Source: Flavobacterium psychrophilum
GTDB taxonomy: Bacteria > Bacteroidota > Bacteroidia > Flavobacteriales > Flavobacteriaceae
NCBI GenBank assembly: GCA_945874225.1
Contig: CAMCFT010000016.1
Location: 1-64,000 of the forward strand
DNA: 64,000 nt
Direction: 5' to 3'
Shown here: in pieces, positions 38,971 through 47,981 of the stretch
Position numbering within the stretch: the first letter of the stretch is position 1
Layout of the letters: each line of letters begins with the position of its first letter
Notes under the pieces: generated by a model
What the model saw: only the letters and a program-made list of their open reading frames with translations
Database searches by the model: none
Told to the model about the DNA's origin: nothing
Program-made: the position numbers and the translations under genes

Positions 38971-40008
38971 TCAAGGTGCTGGATCAGGAATTATAGCTTG
39001 AACTGCATTTATTTCCATCAATATTTCATCAGACAAAACAACGTCAATAGTGTCAATATTTTCTTTTAATTGTTCCATTGTGGTGGCACCAATTATAGTA
39101 CTTGTCACAAACGCTTGTTGGGTTACAAATGCCAAAGCCAATTCTGTCAAGGTCAATCCATGTTTATGTGCAACTTCCTGATACAATCGAGTAGCTTCAG
39201 CAGATTGTGCGCTGTTGTATCTTGAAAATTGAGGAAATAATTTGATTCTTGCGTCTGGATGACTTTCGCCAGATAAGAATTTGCCAGATAAAACACCAAA
39301 AGCCATTGGCGAATAAGCCAACAACCCCACATTTTCTCTAATACAAATCTCGGCAGAACCGTTTTCGAAAAGTCTATTTAATAAGGAATACGGATTTTGA
39401 ACCGTTTTTATTCTTGGTAGATTTTGGTATTTACTTTCTTCTAGAAAACGCATAATTCCCCAAGGCGTTTCGTTTGAAAGTCCAATATGTTTTATTTTTC
39501 CTTCTTTGATGAACCCTTCCAATGTTTCAAGTACATTCTGAATATTGTCTTCCCAAGCATCGTGTTGCACTTTAAATCCACGTTGTCCGAAGAAATTTGT
39601 CTTACGTTCTGGCCAATGCAATTGGTACAAATCAATGTAATCAGTTTGCAAACGTGTCAAGCTTTTTTCCAATGACAAGGCAATACTCGCCGGAGAAAAA
39701 TCCATATTTTCTCTTATATAAGACAATCCAGGATTGGGTCCGGCAATTTTCGAAGCCAATACTATTTCTTCTCTTTTTCCGGAATTCTTGAACCAAGTTC
39801 CAATGATTTTCTCGGTGCTTCCGTAAGTTTCTTTTCGTCCCGGAACAGAATACATCTCGGCAGTATCAAAAAAATTGATTCCTTTTTCGAGTGCGTAATC
39901 CATTTGGGCGTGACCATCGGCTTCGGTGTTTTGTTGACCAAAAGTCATTGTTCCAAGGCAAATTTTGCTGACTTTTATGTCGGTATTGGGTAAAGTGGTG
40001 TATTTCAT
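38971..40008 (-). CDS. NAD(P)H-dependent aldo-keto reductase (Tas-like)
   Basis: The 345-residue cytosolic oxidoreductase belongs to the AKR superfamily. The catalytic tetrad is visible as Asp and Tyr in FFDTAEMYSVP, Lys in LASKI and His in YQLHWPE. The N-terminal MKYTTLPNTDIKVSKICLGTMTFGQQNTEADGHAQMD and the NADPH-site region GATTMEQLKENID resemble E. coli Tas. The substrate is unknown. It is convergent with the transglycosylase gene and separated from ompA-like by a palindrome. Confidence 0.93.
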   Translation of the reverse strand: MKYTTLPNTDIKVSKICLGTMTFGQQNTEADGHAQMDYALEKGINFFDTAEMYSVPGRKETYGSTEKIIGTWFKNSGKREEIVLASKIAGPNPGLSYIRENMDFSPASIALSLEKSLTRLQTDYIDLYQLHWPERKTNFFGQRGFKVQHDAWEDNIQNVLETLEGFIKEGKIKHIGLSNETPWGIMRFLEESKYQNLPRIKTVQNPYSLLNRLFENGSAEICIRENVGLLAYSPMAFGVLSGKFLSGESHPDARIKLFPQFSRYNSAQSAEATRLYQEVAHKHGLTLTELALAFVTQQAFVTSTIIGATTMEQLKENIDTIDVVLSDEILMEINAVQAIIPDPAP

Positions 40009-40076
40009 TTATTAAGTTAATTTGTGTAAATGTTCAGGAAGCTCAACTGATGTTATAGAGCATTGTCTTGTTTTCT

Positions 40077-40154
40077 CCCACGGTTGAAACCTTGGGTTAT
40101 GGTTTGATTCATAATTAGCAACTTTCTTCCATTGCCCAGGGTTTCAACCGTGGG
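40077..40154. repeat. Inverted repeat 'cccacggttgaaacc'
   Basis: cccacggttgaaacc (40077-40091) and ggtttcaaccgtggg (40140-40154) are exact complements, and the stem extends inward with a few bulges. The palindrome lies between the aldo-keto reductase and OmpA genes on the minus strand, and may also end the OmpA transcript. Confidence 0.8.
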
Positions 40155-40186
40155 TGTGTTTATAAAAAATCCCATTCAAAATTTCG

Positions 40187-41128
40187 CTAATTTATATCCT
40201 TCAACATTTCGGCAATTTCGTCTAATCTCGGAGTTAAAATAATTTCGATTCTTCGGTTTTTGGCTTTTCCTTCGGCAGTTGCATTGCTTGCCAATGGAGA
40301 GAATTCGCCTCGACCTGCAGCGGTTAGATTTTGTTTGTTCACTTTTTTGTTTTCGCTCAAAATAGCAACAATTGCAGTAGCTCTTTTAGTTGATAAATCC
40401 CAGTTATCAGCAATTGGTCCTGAACCTCCAAAAGGATCATCATCAGTATGCCCTTCAATCAAAACAGAAATATCCGGATTGTCTCCCAATACTTTTCCCA
40501 CTTCGACAACGGCTTTTTTACCTTCGGTTCCTACAGCCCAACTTCCGGAATTGAAAAGTAATTTGTTCTCCATAGAAACATACACTTTTCCGTTTTTTTG
40601 CTCTACTGTCAAGCCTTTTCCTTCAAAGCTATTCAAGGCTTTAGAAAGGGTTTCTTTTAGTTTTCGCATACTGGCTTCTTTGGCCGCTATCAAATCTTCT
40701 AACTCTTTTAATCGTTGATTATTTTTGTTTAATTGTTCTTGTTCCAAAGCCAATGCTTTTTCTTTGGCTCCCAATTGCTCCAATAACTCACGGTTTTTAG
40801 CCATATTGGCTTTCAAAGATTCGTTGCTGTTTTTTTCTAAAGCAGTATATGAATCCTGCAAAACATCCATTTTCTTGTTTAATGCAGCATAATCAGCCTG
40901 AACTTTTTCGCGTTCTGATTTTACTTTTGCCAACTCTTTATTCAACGCTTCTTGGTCTAATTCCAGTTGGTTTTTGGATTTAAGCAAGTCGGCATTTTCA
41001 TCAGAAATACTTCTGTTTTCCTTTTTTAAATCGGCATATTTGTTTTCTAAATCATTGTAAATCTTCTTGGACACGCAAGAAGTTGAAAGTGCTATAATCA
41101 GCAATCCGAGGGAAATTTTTTTTATCAT
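40187..41128 (-). CDS. OmpA-family lipoprotein with coiled coil
   Basis: The 313-residue protein has a lipobox STSC (Cys18) and so is lipid-anchored. Residues ~25-170 form a long, heptad-rich coiled coil (LKSKNQLELDQEALNKELAKVKSEREKVQADY...). The C-terminal OmpA domain (~190-305) carries the peptidoglycan-binding pattern VLIEGHTDDDPFG and NWDLSTKRATAIVAIL...AAGRGEFSPLASN..AEGKAKNRRIEI. It probably links the outer membrane to the wall. It lies 23 bases after the exonuclease III gene on the same strand. Confidence 0.93.
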   Translation of the reverse strand: MIKKISLGLLIIALSTSCVSKKIYNDLENKYADLKKENRSISDENADLLKSKNQLELDQEALNKELAKVKSEREKVQADYAALNKKMDVLQDSYTALEKNSNESLKANMAKNRELLEQLGAKEKALALEQEQLNKNNQRLKELEDLIAAKEASMRKLKETLSKALNSFEGKGLTVEQKNGKVYVSMENKLLFNSGSWAVGTEGKKAVVEVGKVLGDNPDISVLIEGHTDDDPFGGSGPIADNWDLSTKRATAIVAILSENKKVNKQNLTAAGRGEFSPLASNATAEGKAKNRRIEIILTPRLDEIAEMLKDIN

Positions 41129-41151
41129 TTTATTTCTGTTTAGGGTATTTT

Positions 41152-41916
41152 TTATTCTATTTCAACCATAATTGGACAATGGTCAGAATGTTTGGCTTCG
41201 GGTAATATAACGGCTCTTTTTAGTTTTTGTTTCAAAGGTTCGCTAACTAAACAATAATCAATGCGCCAACCCTTGTTTTCTAATCTTGCTGATGGAAATC
41301 GAACCGTCCACCAAGTGTAATTATTGGGTTCTTTGTTCAAAAAACGGAAACTGTCGATAAATCCGCTTTTCATAAAACCGTCAAGCCAAGCTCTTTCTTC
41401 GGGTAAAAATCCAGAAACTTTCTTGTTCCGAATTGGATCGTGAATGTCAATTGCTTCGTGGCAAATATTGTAATCGCCACAAATTACGAGATTTGGGATT
41501 TCCTTTTTAAGTTCATTGATATAATTTTGGAAATCATCCATATACATAAACTTATGATCCAATCTTTCGATATTTGTTCCCGAAGGCAAATACAAACTCA
41601 TCACTGATAATTCCTCAAAATCAACCCGAATATTTCTTCCTTCAAAATCCATATGGGGAATTCCTGTTCCGAAAACCACTTTTTTGGGTTCTGTTTTCGA
41701 TAAAATTGCCACGCCGCTGTATCCTTTTTTTGTGGCTGGAAACCAATAATGATAAGGATAACCCGCAAGTTCAAAATCTAAAAGCGGAATTTGCTCGGGA
41801 GTTGCCTTGATTTCCTGGAGGCAAATTACATCAGGATTAGCTTGTTGAATCCAGTTAATGAATCCTTTAGAAATTGCCGATCTTATTCCGTTAACGTTAT
41901 AGGAAATGATTTTCAT
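41152..41916 (-). CDS. xth: Exodeoxyribonuclease III (AP endonuclease)
   Basis: This base-excision repair enzyme cuts at abasic sites and trims 3' ends. The motifs are SYNVNGIRSA (Asn), CLQEIKA (Glu), GDYNICHEAIDIHDP (Asp/Asn), the WRIDY region and HSDHCPIMVEI (catalytic His). I start at ATG 41916 (MKIISYNVNG). An upstream TTG at 41937 is part of the -7 box. This gives 254 residues, the normal length. OmpA-like is 23 bases downstream. Confidence 0.95.
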   Translation of the reverse strand: MKIISYNVNGIRSAISKGFINWIQQANPDVICLQEIKATPEQIPLLDFELAGYPYHYWFPATKKGYSGVAILSKTEPKKVVFGTGIPHMDFEGRNIRVDFEELSVMSLYLPSGTNIERLDHKFMYMDDFQNYINELKKEIPNLVICGDYNICHEAIDIHDPIRNKKVSGFLPEERAWLDGFMKSGFIDSFRFLNKEPNNYTWWTVRFPSARLENKGWRIDYCLVSEPLKQKLKRAVILPEAKHSDHCPIMVEIE

Positions 41917-41934
41917 TAAAAATATTTTGATTTT

Positions 41935-42004
41935 CAAATGTAATGAAAAACAATAAAGATTGATTGCTAAAAAAAGAAGAAAATGGAGTTTTTTGCTATC
42001 TTTG
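41935..42004. promoter_or_regulatory. Divergent -7 boxes for xth (minus) and the aminolipid acyltransferase (plus)
   Basis: On the minus strand TACATTTG (41942-41935) serves xth. On the plus strand TATCTTTG (41997-42004) serves the gene at 42031. Both match TAnnTTTG. Neither has a clear -33 TTTG. Confidence 0.55.
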
Positions 42005-42030
42005 TTACTTGCTCAAAAAACAAAAGCTAA

Positions 42031-43833
42031 ATGGGTTTAGTAACCGCCAAAGAAGTTGCAAAAGCAATAAACGCCGATAAGTACGGAATATTAGGTACTT
42101 TTTCAGGTTGGTTGTTGATGAAAGCACTTAAAATTTCTACTATAAACAAAGTCTATGATCGAAACAAGCACTTAAAAGAAGTGGATTTTTTGAATGCTCT
42201 TTTAGATGATTTACAAATAAAATTTGAGATTCCAGAAGAGGATTTTAAACGCCTCCCTAAAGAGGGTGCTTACATAACCATTTCAAATCATCCTCTTGGA
42301 GGAATTGATGGGATTTTACTCCTCAAATTGATGTTGGAAAAGGAGCCTAATTTCAAGATTATTGCCAACTTTCTGTTGCATCGTATTGACCCGATGAAGC
42401 CTTATATTATGCCTGTCAATCCTTTCGAAAATCACAAAAATGCTAAATCAAGCGTGATTGGAATCAAGGAAACCCTCCGTCATTTGAGCGATGGAAAACC
42501 ATTGGGAATGTTCCCAGCGGGAGAGGTTTCTACTTATAAAGATGGAAAGTTAATGGTTGACAAACCCTGGGAAGAAGGAGCTATAAAGGTAATTAGAAAA
42601 GCACAAGTTCCAGTTGTCCCCATTTATTTTCACGCCAAAAACAGCTGGTTTTTTTATTTCCTTTCGAAAATTAGCGACACTTTGCGCACGGCAAAATTAC
42701 CTTCAGAAGTATTTAGCCAAAAACATCGCGCTATAAAAGTGCGTATCGGGAAGCCTATTTCTGTTGCGGAACAAAATGAACACACTACACTTGAAGATTA
42801 TTCAGAATTTTTAAGAAGAAAAACATATATGCTGGCAAACCCTTTCGAAAAGGAAACACCATTTTTACCAACATCAACTCTAAAACTTCCAAAGAATCCA
42901 AAGAAAATTGTTACTGCCGCCAATCAGGAAAAAATGGTCAAGGAAATTAACGCCTTGCGAGAAAATGATTGTCGATTGTTAGAAAGTAAAAATTACGAAG
43001 TGTTTTTTGCCAAAGCTACAGACATGCCCAATGTTCTTCACGAAATAGGCCGATTACGAGAAATCACATTCAGGGAAGTAGGCGAAGGAACAAATGAATC
43101 GATAGATATTGACTCTTACGACAAATATTATCGCCATATGTTTTTATGGGATAGTGATGCCCAAAAAATTGCGGGAGCTTATAGAATGGGATTGGGTTCA
43201 GAAATTTATCCTAAATATGGAATTGACGGGTTTTATTTAACTGATTTGTTCCGATTTGAGCCCGAATTATACGATATGATGCACAAATCAATTGAAATGG
43301 GTCGTGCCTTTATCGTTAAAGAATACCAACAAAAACCAATGCCTCTTTTCTTACTTTGGAAAGGAATCATCCATATTACATTGCGTTATCCGGAACATAA
43401 ATTCTTACTTGGCGGCGTGAGCATCAGTAATCAATTTTCTGATTTTTCGAAATCTTTGATGATTGAATTTATGAAATCTAATTTTTATGACCCTTATATT
43501 GCCCAATATATTCATCCTAAAAAAGCCTTTAAAGTCAAACTGAAAGATGCTGACAAGGATTTCATCTTTGATGAAGCCGAAGCGGATTTGAATAAATTTG
43601 ACAAACTTATCGACGAATTAGAACCGGGAGCTTTGCGTTTGCCAGTTTTAATAAAAAAATACATTAAACAAAATGCTCGCGTGGTTGCTTTTAACGTTGA
43701 CCCTTTGTTTAACAATGCGATTGACGGATTAATGTATATCCGTATTTCCGATATTCCGGACAGTACTGTAAAACCTGTAATGGAAGAATTTCAGGCAGAA
43801 TTAGAAAGAAAATTAGCTGAGAAAGAGGAATAG
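42031..43833 (+). CDS. Bifunctional aminolipid acyltransferase (OlsF/GlsF type)
   Basis: The 600-residue fusion has an N-terminal PlsC-like O-acyltransferase (residues ~60-280) with ISNHPLGGIDGILL, FPAGEVSTY and a later VPVVPIYFHAKNS. A C-terminal hemolysin/OlsB-like GNAT N-acyltransferase (~320-520) carries EIGRLREITFREVGEGT and LFRFEPELYDMMHKSIEMGRAFI. This layout matches the OlsF/GlsF enzymes that build ornithine or glycine lipids from an amino acid in two acylation steps (family knowledge). Which amino acid is used cannot be told from sequence. The enzyme is probably at the inner membrane and gives phosphorus-free membrane lipids. Confidence 0.85.
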   Translation: MGLVTAKEVAKAINADKYGILGTFSGWLLMKALKISTINKVYDRNKHLKEVDFLNALLDDLQIKFEIPEEDFKRLPKEGAYITISNHPLGGIDGILLLKLMLEKEPNFKIIANFLLHRIDPMKPYIMPVNPFENHKNAKSSVIGIKETLRHLSDGKPLGMFPAGEVSTYKDGKLMVDKPWEEGAIKVIRKAQVPVVPIYFHAKNSWFFYFLSKISDTLRTAKLPSEVFSQKHRAIKVRIGKPISVAEQNEHTTLEDYSEFLRRKTYMLANPFEKETPFLPTSTLKLPKNPKKIVTAANQEKMVKEINALRENDCRLLESKNYEVFFAKATDMPNVLHEIGRLREITFREVGEGTNESIDIDSYDKYYRHMFLWDSDAQKIAGAYRMGLGSEIYPKYGIDGFYLTDLFRFEPELYDMMHKSIEMGRAFIVKEYQQKPMPLFLLWKGIIHITLRYPEHKFLLGGVSISNQFSDFSKSLMIEFMKSNFYDPYIAQYIHPKKAFKVKLKDADKDFIFDEAEADLNKFDKLIDELEPGALRLPVLIKKYIKQNARVVAFNVDPLFNNAIDGLMYIRISDIPDSTVKPVMEEFQAELERKLAEKEE

Positions 43834-43886
43834 CAGGCGGCAGATTGCAGGCAGCAGTCTAAATAATTTCTCAACCTATTTTTATT

Positions 43887-44336
43887 TCACTTCCAAATCG
43901 ATTGATGCAAAATGTCATCAATAGAATTATTTCTTATAAAATAAATGACTCTGATGAAGTGATAGGTTACTAGAAAAATTCCTAAACCATACGCCAGTTT
44001 TTTATTGAAAAGCAAATTGTTGAAATATTCTTTTTTGGTTAATAATTCAGTTGTGAGAACTACTATTGTCACTATACAAAACGCAATTACTAATGGTCCG
44101 AAAATATTATAATACAAACTTTTTTGTAAATCTCCCTCGTAGAAATAAACTAACGATTTAGTGATTCCGCAACCCGGACAAGGAAAACCAGTAAGCATCT
44201 TTAAAGGACACAAAGACTGATCCGTTTCAAGATGATTGTTGTGATTAAAAAACATCAAAAAAAACGGAATCATCAGCGTAATAAATGCGCCGATAATTCC
44301 GTAAATTTTAAATTCAATGTTTTTTTTTAAAACCAA
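43887..44336 (-). CDS. DUF2752 membrane protein
   Basis: The 149-residue protein has three or four hydrophobic helices and the family hallmark LCPLKMLTGFPCPGCGITKSL. Its cysteines may bind metal. The function is unknown. It overlaps the upstream TM2 gene by 10 bases, and such TM2-DUF2752 pairs are frequent in Bacteroidota, so the two probably act together. Confidence 0.9.
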   Translation of the reverse strand: MVLKKNIEFKIYGIIGAFITLMIPFFLMFFNHNNHLETDQSLCPLKMLTGFPCPGCGITKSLVYFYEGDLQKSLYYNIFGPLVIAFCIVTIVVLTTELLTKKEYFNNLLFNKKLAYGLGIFLVTYHFIRVIYFIRNNSIDDILHQSIWK

Positions 44337-44605
44337 CCTTTTTTATTAGCTTGATAGATATTGTAAAATTCTTCGTCGGATTTGGTTAAGTAAATAATTC
44401 CTTCTATAAAACCAATAATTCCGCCTATTCCACAAGTGCAAACTCCAATTAATAGTTGAATAACCCCTTCCTGCGTATATCCCAAAATAAATTTATGAAT
44501 TCCTAATCCTCCTAAAATTAAAGCAAAAATCCCGGCAAGAACTCTTTTGTTTTCTTGTGTAGGCTTTGAGGGTTTATTCCATTCCTCGTGTTTTGAATTT
44601 TCCAT
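44327..44605 (-). CDS. TM2 domain membrane protein
   Basis: The 92-residue protein has a hydrophilic N-terminus (NKPSKPTQENKRV) followed by two membrane helices with the TM2 pattern LAGIFALILGGLGIHKFILG and GVCTCGIGGIIGFIEGIIYL, plus a charged loop typical of the family. It is translationally coupled with DUF2752. The role is unknown. Confidence 0.92.
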   Translation of the reverse strand: MENSKHEEWNKPSKPTQENKRVLAGIFALILGGLGIHKFILGYTQEGVIQLLIGVCTCGIGGIIGFIEGIIYLTKSDEEFYNIYQANKKGWF

Positions 44606-44684
44606 AAATTGATTGTTAATTGGTTAGGGTAAAAATATAAAAATTATTGGAATACCAAGTTATTTGGTTTAAAAGACAGTTCTT

Positions 44685-45635
44685 TTAACTCAGTGAATAT
44701 TTTGCTTTGATTTTATCTACAATTACTTGTGCTAATCGTTCGTGGCTTTCAAATGTCCAGCCGGCAATATGTGGCGTGAGAATTACATTTTTTGCATTCA
44801 ATAAATATTGAAAAGCTTCGGGAGTATTTTTATCCTGAAAAAGGGTTTCGAAAGACAATTTTTCATATTCCAAAACGTCTAAACCAGCGCCGAATATTTT
44901 TCCAATTTTCATTGCTTCGACCAAATCGGCAGTGACAATATTTTTGCCTCTTGAAGTGTTTATTATCCAAAACGGTTTGGCGAAAGCATTGATAAAATCA
45001 GCATTAACCATTTTATCCGTTTCGGTTGTCCAAGGAATATGAAGACTTAAAACATCCGATTTTTGTTGTAATTCTTCGAGAGAAACTTGTCGAGCATTAT
45101 CATCGTCAACATTTTCTAGAATGTCATAACACAAAACTTCAACATCAAAACCCCGAAGTTTTTTGGCAAAGGATTTTCCCATATTTCCGTAACCAATAAT
45201 GCCCACAGTTTTCCCGTCGAGTTCGTGACCACGATTGCTTTCCCGGTTCCAATGTCCTGATTTTATTTCGTTGTCGGCTTTATTCAAATTGTTGAAAAGA
45301 GACAAAATCATTCCCAAAGTATGCTCTGCAACTGCATTTCTATTGCCTTCCGGCGCTGCAATGAGTTGGATGTTTTTTGATAAAGCATAGTCGCAATCAA
45401 TGCTTTCTAAACCAGCTCCAACTCGTGCAATGAATTGTAAATTCATGGCTTTGTCCAAAAATGTTTTATCAATTTTGAACCTACTACGAATGACAATTCC
45501 TTGATAATCCTGAATTTTTTCTTCTATTTCAGCTTTCGAAGAAGTAAAATCTTCGTGATTTATAAATCCTGCCTGCTGCAATTGTTCCCAAAGCAGTGGA
45601 TGATTGCTATCGATATGAAGGATTTTAATGTCCAT
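44685..45635 (-). CDS. D-2-hydroxyacid dehydrogenase (phosphoglycerate dehydrogenase-like)
   Basis: The 316-residue NAD-dependent enzyme has the Rossmann motif VGIIGYGNMGKSFAKKL near 144-160. The catalytic Arg lies in NTSRGKNIV, and the catalytic His in LTPHIAGWT with the paired Glu before it. It lacks the C-terminal ACT domain of long SerA proteins, so serine feedback is not expected. 3-Phosphoglycerate is the likeliest substrate from family resemblance, but this is not certain. No serine-pathway neighbours are present. Confidence 0.88.
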   Translation of the reverse strand: MDIKILHIDSNHPLLWEQLQQAGFINHEDFTSSKAEIEEKIQDYQGIVIRSRFKIDKTFLDKAMNLQFIARVGAGLESIDCDYALSKNIQLIAAPEGNRNAVAEHTLGMILSLFNNLNKADNEIKSGHWNRESNRGHELDGKTVGIIGYGNMGKSFAKKLRGFDVEVLCYDILENVDDDNARQVSLEELQQKSDVLSLHIPWTTETDKMVNADFINAFAKPFWIINTSRGKNIVTADLVEAMKIGKIFGAGLDVLEYEKLSFETLFQDKNTPEAFQYLLNAKNVILTPHIAGWTFESHERLAQVIVDKIKAKYSLS

Positions 45636-45750
45636 AAAATGTGTTTCAATATTTGGTTTACCAAAATAACAAAAAAATTGCGGTTTATCGTTTTGTTAAA
45701 AGGATTTAGTGTTGCAATTGTGTAAGTTTGTATAAAAAAGTGCTGTTAAA

Positions 45751-45935
45751 ATGTACACAGATAGACGCTGATTCGCTTTGCGACCCGAGCCTCAAAGAGC
45801 GAATAGGCGAAGCAAAACACAGATTAAAACGGATTTTAAAAATTAATCTAAAAAAATCAGTTTTTTTTAGTGTCTTTGCTTTAGCAAATCCGTCTCATCA
45901 GTGTCCCTTTTTACAGATACGGATTAAACGAAAAG
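45751..45935. repeat. Nested repeat cluster upstream of nhaA
   Basis: Degenerate 'acagat...attaaaacggatt' repeats carry an inserted GC-rich element, gacccgagc...gcgaataggcgaagc (45782-45812), of the family also found at 31753 and 58514. A frame that is open here (45728-45949) is built from repeats and is not called as a gene. Confidence 0.65.
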
Positions 45936-45945
45936 AATTCAAAAT

Positions 45946-47118
45946 ATGAAATTAACAATAACCTTTAAATCCTTCTTTAAAAGTGAAAAAGCAGGTGGAA
46001 TTCTGCTACTTTGTGTAACCATTTTATCACTTTTCCTTGCCAATTCTCCCATTCAAACAGAATATATTCAGTTTTGGTCCACAGAAGTTGGGCATCATTC
46101 TATCACACATTGGATAAACGATGGCTTGATGACGATTTTCTTTCTTTTGATAGGATTGGAGTTAGAACGCGAAATTTATCACGGAGAATTGTCTAGCATC
46201 AAAAATGCGGCTTTGCCTATTTTTGGTGCTTTCGGTGGAATGCTTGTTCCTGCTGGATTATTTTTATTGTTGAATTTTGGAACCATAACCCAAAACGGGG
46301 CGGGAATCCCAATGGCGACTGACATTGCATTTGCCATAGGAATTTTGTCACTTTTAGGAAGTCGTGTTTCCGCTTCCTTGAAAATATTTCTAACCGCATT
46401 AGCCGTCATTGACGATTTAGGAGCCATTATTGTGATTGCCATATTCTACACAACGTCTATTGCTTTTGTAAATTTATTTATTGCTTTAGGCATTATGGGT
46501 GGTTTATTTATTTTAAATCGGATGAAAATTTATAACCTGATTCCCTACCTTATTGGAGGAATTGCAATGTGGTATTTTATGCTAAATTCTGGAGTTCACG
46601 CTACTATTACTGGTGTTTTATTAGCTTTCGTTATTCCTTTTGGTGACGGAAGCAAGAAATCACCTTCCTATATTTTACAACATTTTCTACACAAACCTGT
46701 AGCGTTTATAATCCTGCCTTTGTTTGCTATTGCCAATACTTGCATCGCCATTGATTCAGGCTGGCAAGATGGTTTAACTCATTCAAATTCTATTGGAATT
46801 CTATTGGGACTTGTCATTGGAAAACCTTTGGGAATCTTTCTTTTTTCTTTCTTAGGAGTGAGTTTAGGACTTTGTGCTCTGCCTAAAGATTTGAAATGGA
46901 AAACCATCATTGGCGCAGGAATGTTGGGTGGAATTGGCTTTACAATGTCAATTTTTATTACGCTACTTGCCTTTAAAAATGATGGTTCAGCAGTGATTAC
47001 GTATTCTAAAATTGCTATTTTGATTGCGTCTTTTATTGCAGGAACTATGGGTTTCCTTTGGTTGAAATTCACATTGAAAAACCCTGTTCAGAAAACAATA
47101 ACCGTCCCAAAAGAATAA
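45946..47118 (+). CDS. nhaA: Na+/H+ antiporter NhaA
   Basis: The 390-residue inner-membrane antiporter exports sodium in exchange for protons. It has about 12 hydrophobic segments. The paired transport aspartates are in ALAVIDDLGAIIVIAIFYT, and the conserved GLELEREIYHGEL and GIPMATDIAFAIGILSLLG segments are intact. The length equals E. coli NhaA. It is followed by a 12-bp stem terminator shared with proC on the other strand. Confidence 0.97.
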   Translation: MKLTITFKSFFKSEKAGGILLLCVTILSLFLANSPIQTEYIQFWSTEVGHHSITHWINDGLMTIFFLLIGLELEREIYHGELSSIKNAALPIFGAFGGMLVPAGLFLLLNFGTITQNGAGIPMATDIAFAIGILSLLGSRVSASLKIFLTALAVIDDLGAIIVIAIFYTTSIAFVNLFIALGIMGGLFILNRMKIYNLIPYLIGGIAMWYFMLNSGVHATITGVLLAFVIPFGDGSKKSPSYILQHFLHKPVAFIILPLFAIANTCIAIDSGWQDGLTHSNSIGILLGLVIGKPLGIFLFSFLGVSLGLCALPKDLKWKTIIGAGMLGGIGFTMSIFITLLAFKNDGSAVITYSKIAILIASFIAGTMGFLWLKFTLKNPVQKTITVPKE

Positions 47119-47140
47119 TTAGATTTGCAATAAATACAAA

Positions 47141-47173
47141 AAGGGAATTTAGCAAATACTAAATTCCCTTTTT
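47141..47173. terminator. Bidirectional terminator between nhaA and proC
   Basis: The perfect 12-bp stem aagggaatttag / ctaaattccctt (47141-47152, 47159-47170) has A- and T-runs on its two sides. Confidence 0.9.
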
Positions 47174-47192
47174 TGGTTTTTTATGAAAATTT

Positions 47193-47969
47193 TTATCCCT
47201 TGATTTGTTTCAAAGAAGTCTTGATTCCTCTAATCAATGACGAACTGAAACCGTGCATTTCCATTTCGTTCAATCCCGCAATGGTACAACCTTGTGGCGT
47301 TGTCACTCTATCAATTAATTGTTCCGGATGTATGTTTTCTTCCATAATCATTTCGGCAGCGCCTTTTACGGTTTGGGCTGAAATAGCCAAAGCTGTTTGC
47401 CAGTCAAATCCTATTTCGATTCCGGCTTGCATCGAAGCGCGAATATAACGCAACGCGAAAGCGGTTCCGCTTGCCGCCAAAACTGTAGCCGCATCCATTA
47501 ATTTTTCATCAATAATAGGTGCCGTTCCTAAGTCTTGGAAGAGAGCTACAATATTTTGTGCATTCTCTTTGTCTTTTTCATTGAAAGCAATACACGTTGC
47601 CGATGCGCCAAATTGAGCCGCAATATTAGGCATGATTCGAATGGCATGATGTGTATCACCAATCTTGTTTTGAAGTGCTTCAATAGACAATCCACTTACT
47701 GCAGAAGAAATTACTTTGTTAGAAATTACAGGAAGAATTTCTGCCAAAACAGTGTTTACCTGATACGGTTTTATGGTCAAAATAATAACGTCTGCTTCTT
47801 GAATGTTATGTTTGTTATCAGTCGAAACAGTTACGCCTAATTTTTCTAAATACAGAATGCTTGAAGTGTTTCTCCTAGTTACAGTTACTTGATTGTTTTT
47901 CGAAAATTTTGCTATTCCTAATGCTATAGAAACGCCTAAGTTTCCGCCGCCGATTATATGTACTTTCAT
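47193..47969 (-). CDS. proC: Pyrroline-5-carboxylate reductase
   Basis: ProC catalyses the last step of proline synthesis. The NAD(P) site is IIGGGNLGVSIALGIAK, with IKPYQV and RIMPNIAAQFGASAT following. The family signature at the C-terminal domain reads TVLAASGTAFALRYIRA...VKGAAEMI...TTPQGCTIAGL. The 258-residue length is usual. It lies 12 bases after mgtE and is the last of the rsmA-mgtE-proC unit. Confidence 0.95.
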   Translation of the reverse strand: MKVHIIGGGNLGVSIALGIAKFSKNNQVTVTRRNTSSILYLEKLGVTVSTDNKHNIQEADVIILTIKPYQVNTVLAEILPVISNKVISSAVSGLSIEALQNKIGDTHHAIRIMPNIAAQFGASATCIAFNEKDKENAQNIVALFQDLGTAPIIDEKLMDAATVLAASGTAFALRYIRASMQAGIEIGFDWQTALAISAQTVKGAAEMIMEENIHPEQLIDRVTTPQGCTIAGLNEMEMHGFSSSLIRGIKTSLKQIKG

Positions 47970-47981
47970 TTTGTGTGTTTT

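Noticed and set aside
40260..40718. 152-codon frame antisense to the OmpA lipoprotein gene
   Set aside because: The OmpA lipoprotein on the other strand is clear, and the antisense frame has no recognisable motif.
45728..45949. Frame of 73 codons upstream of nhaA
   Set aside because: It is composed of dispersed repeats, with no motif and no conserved look.
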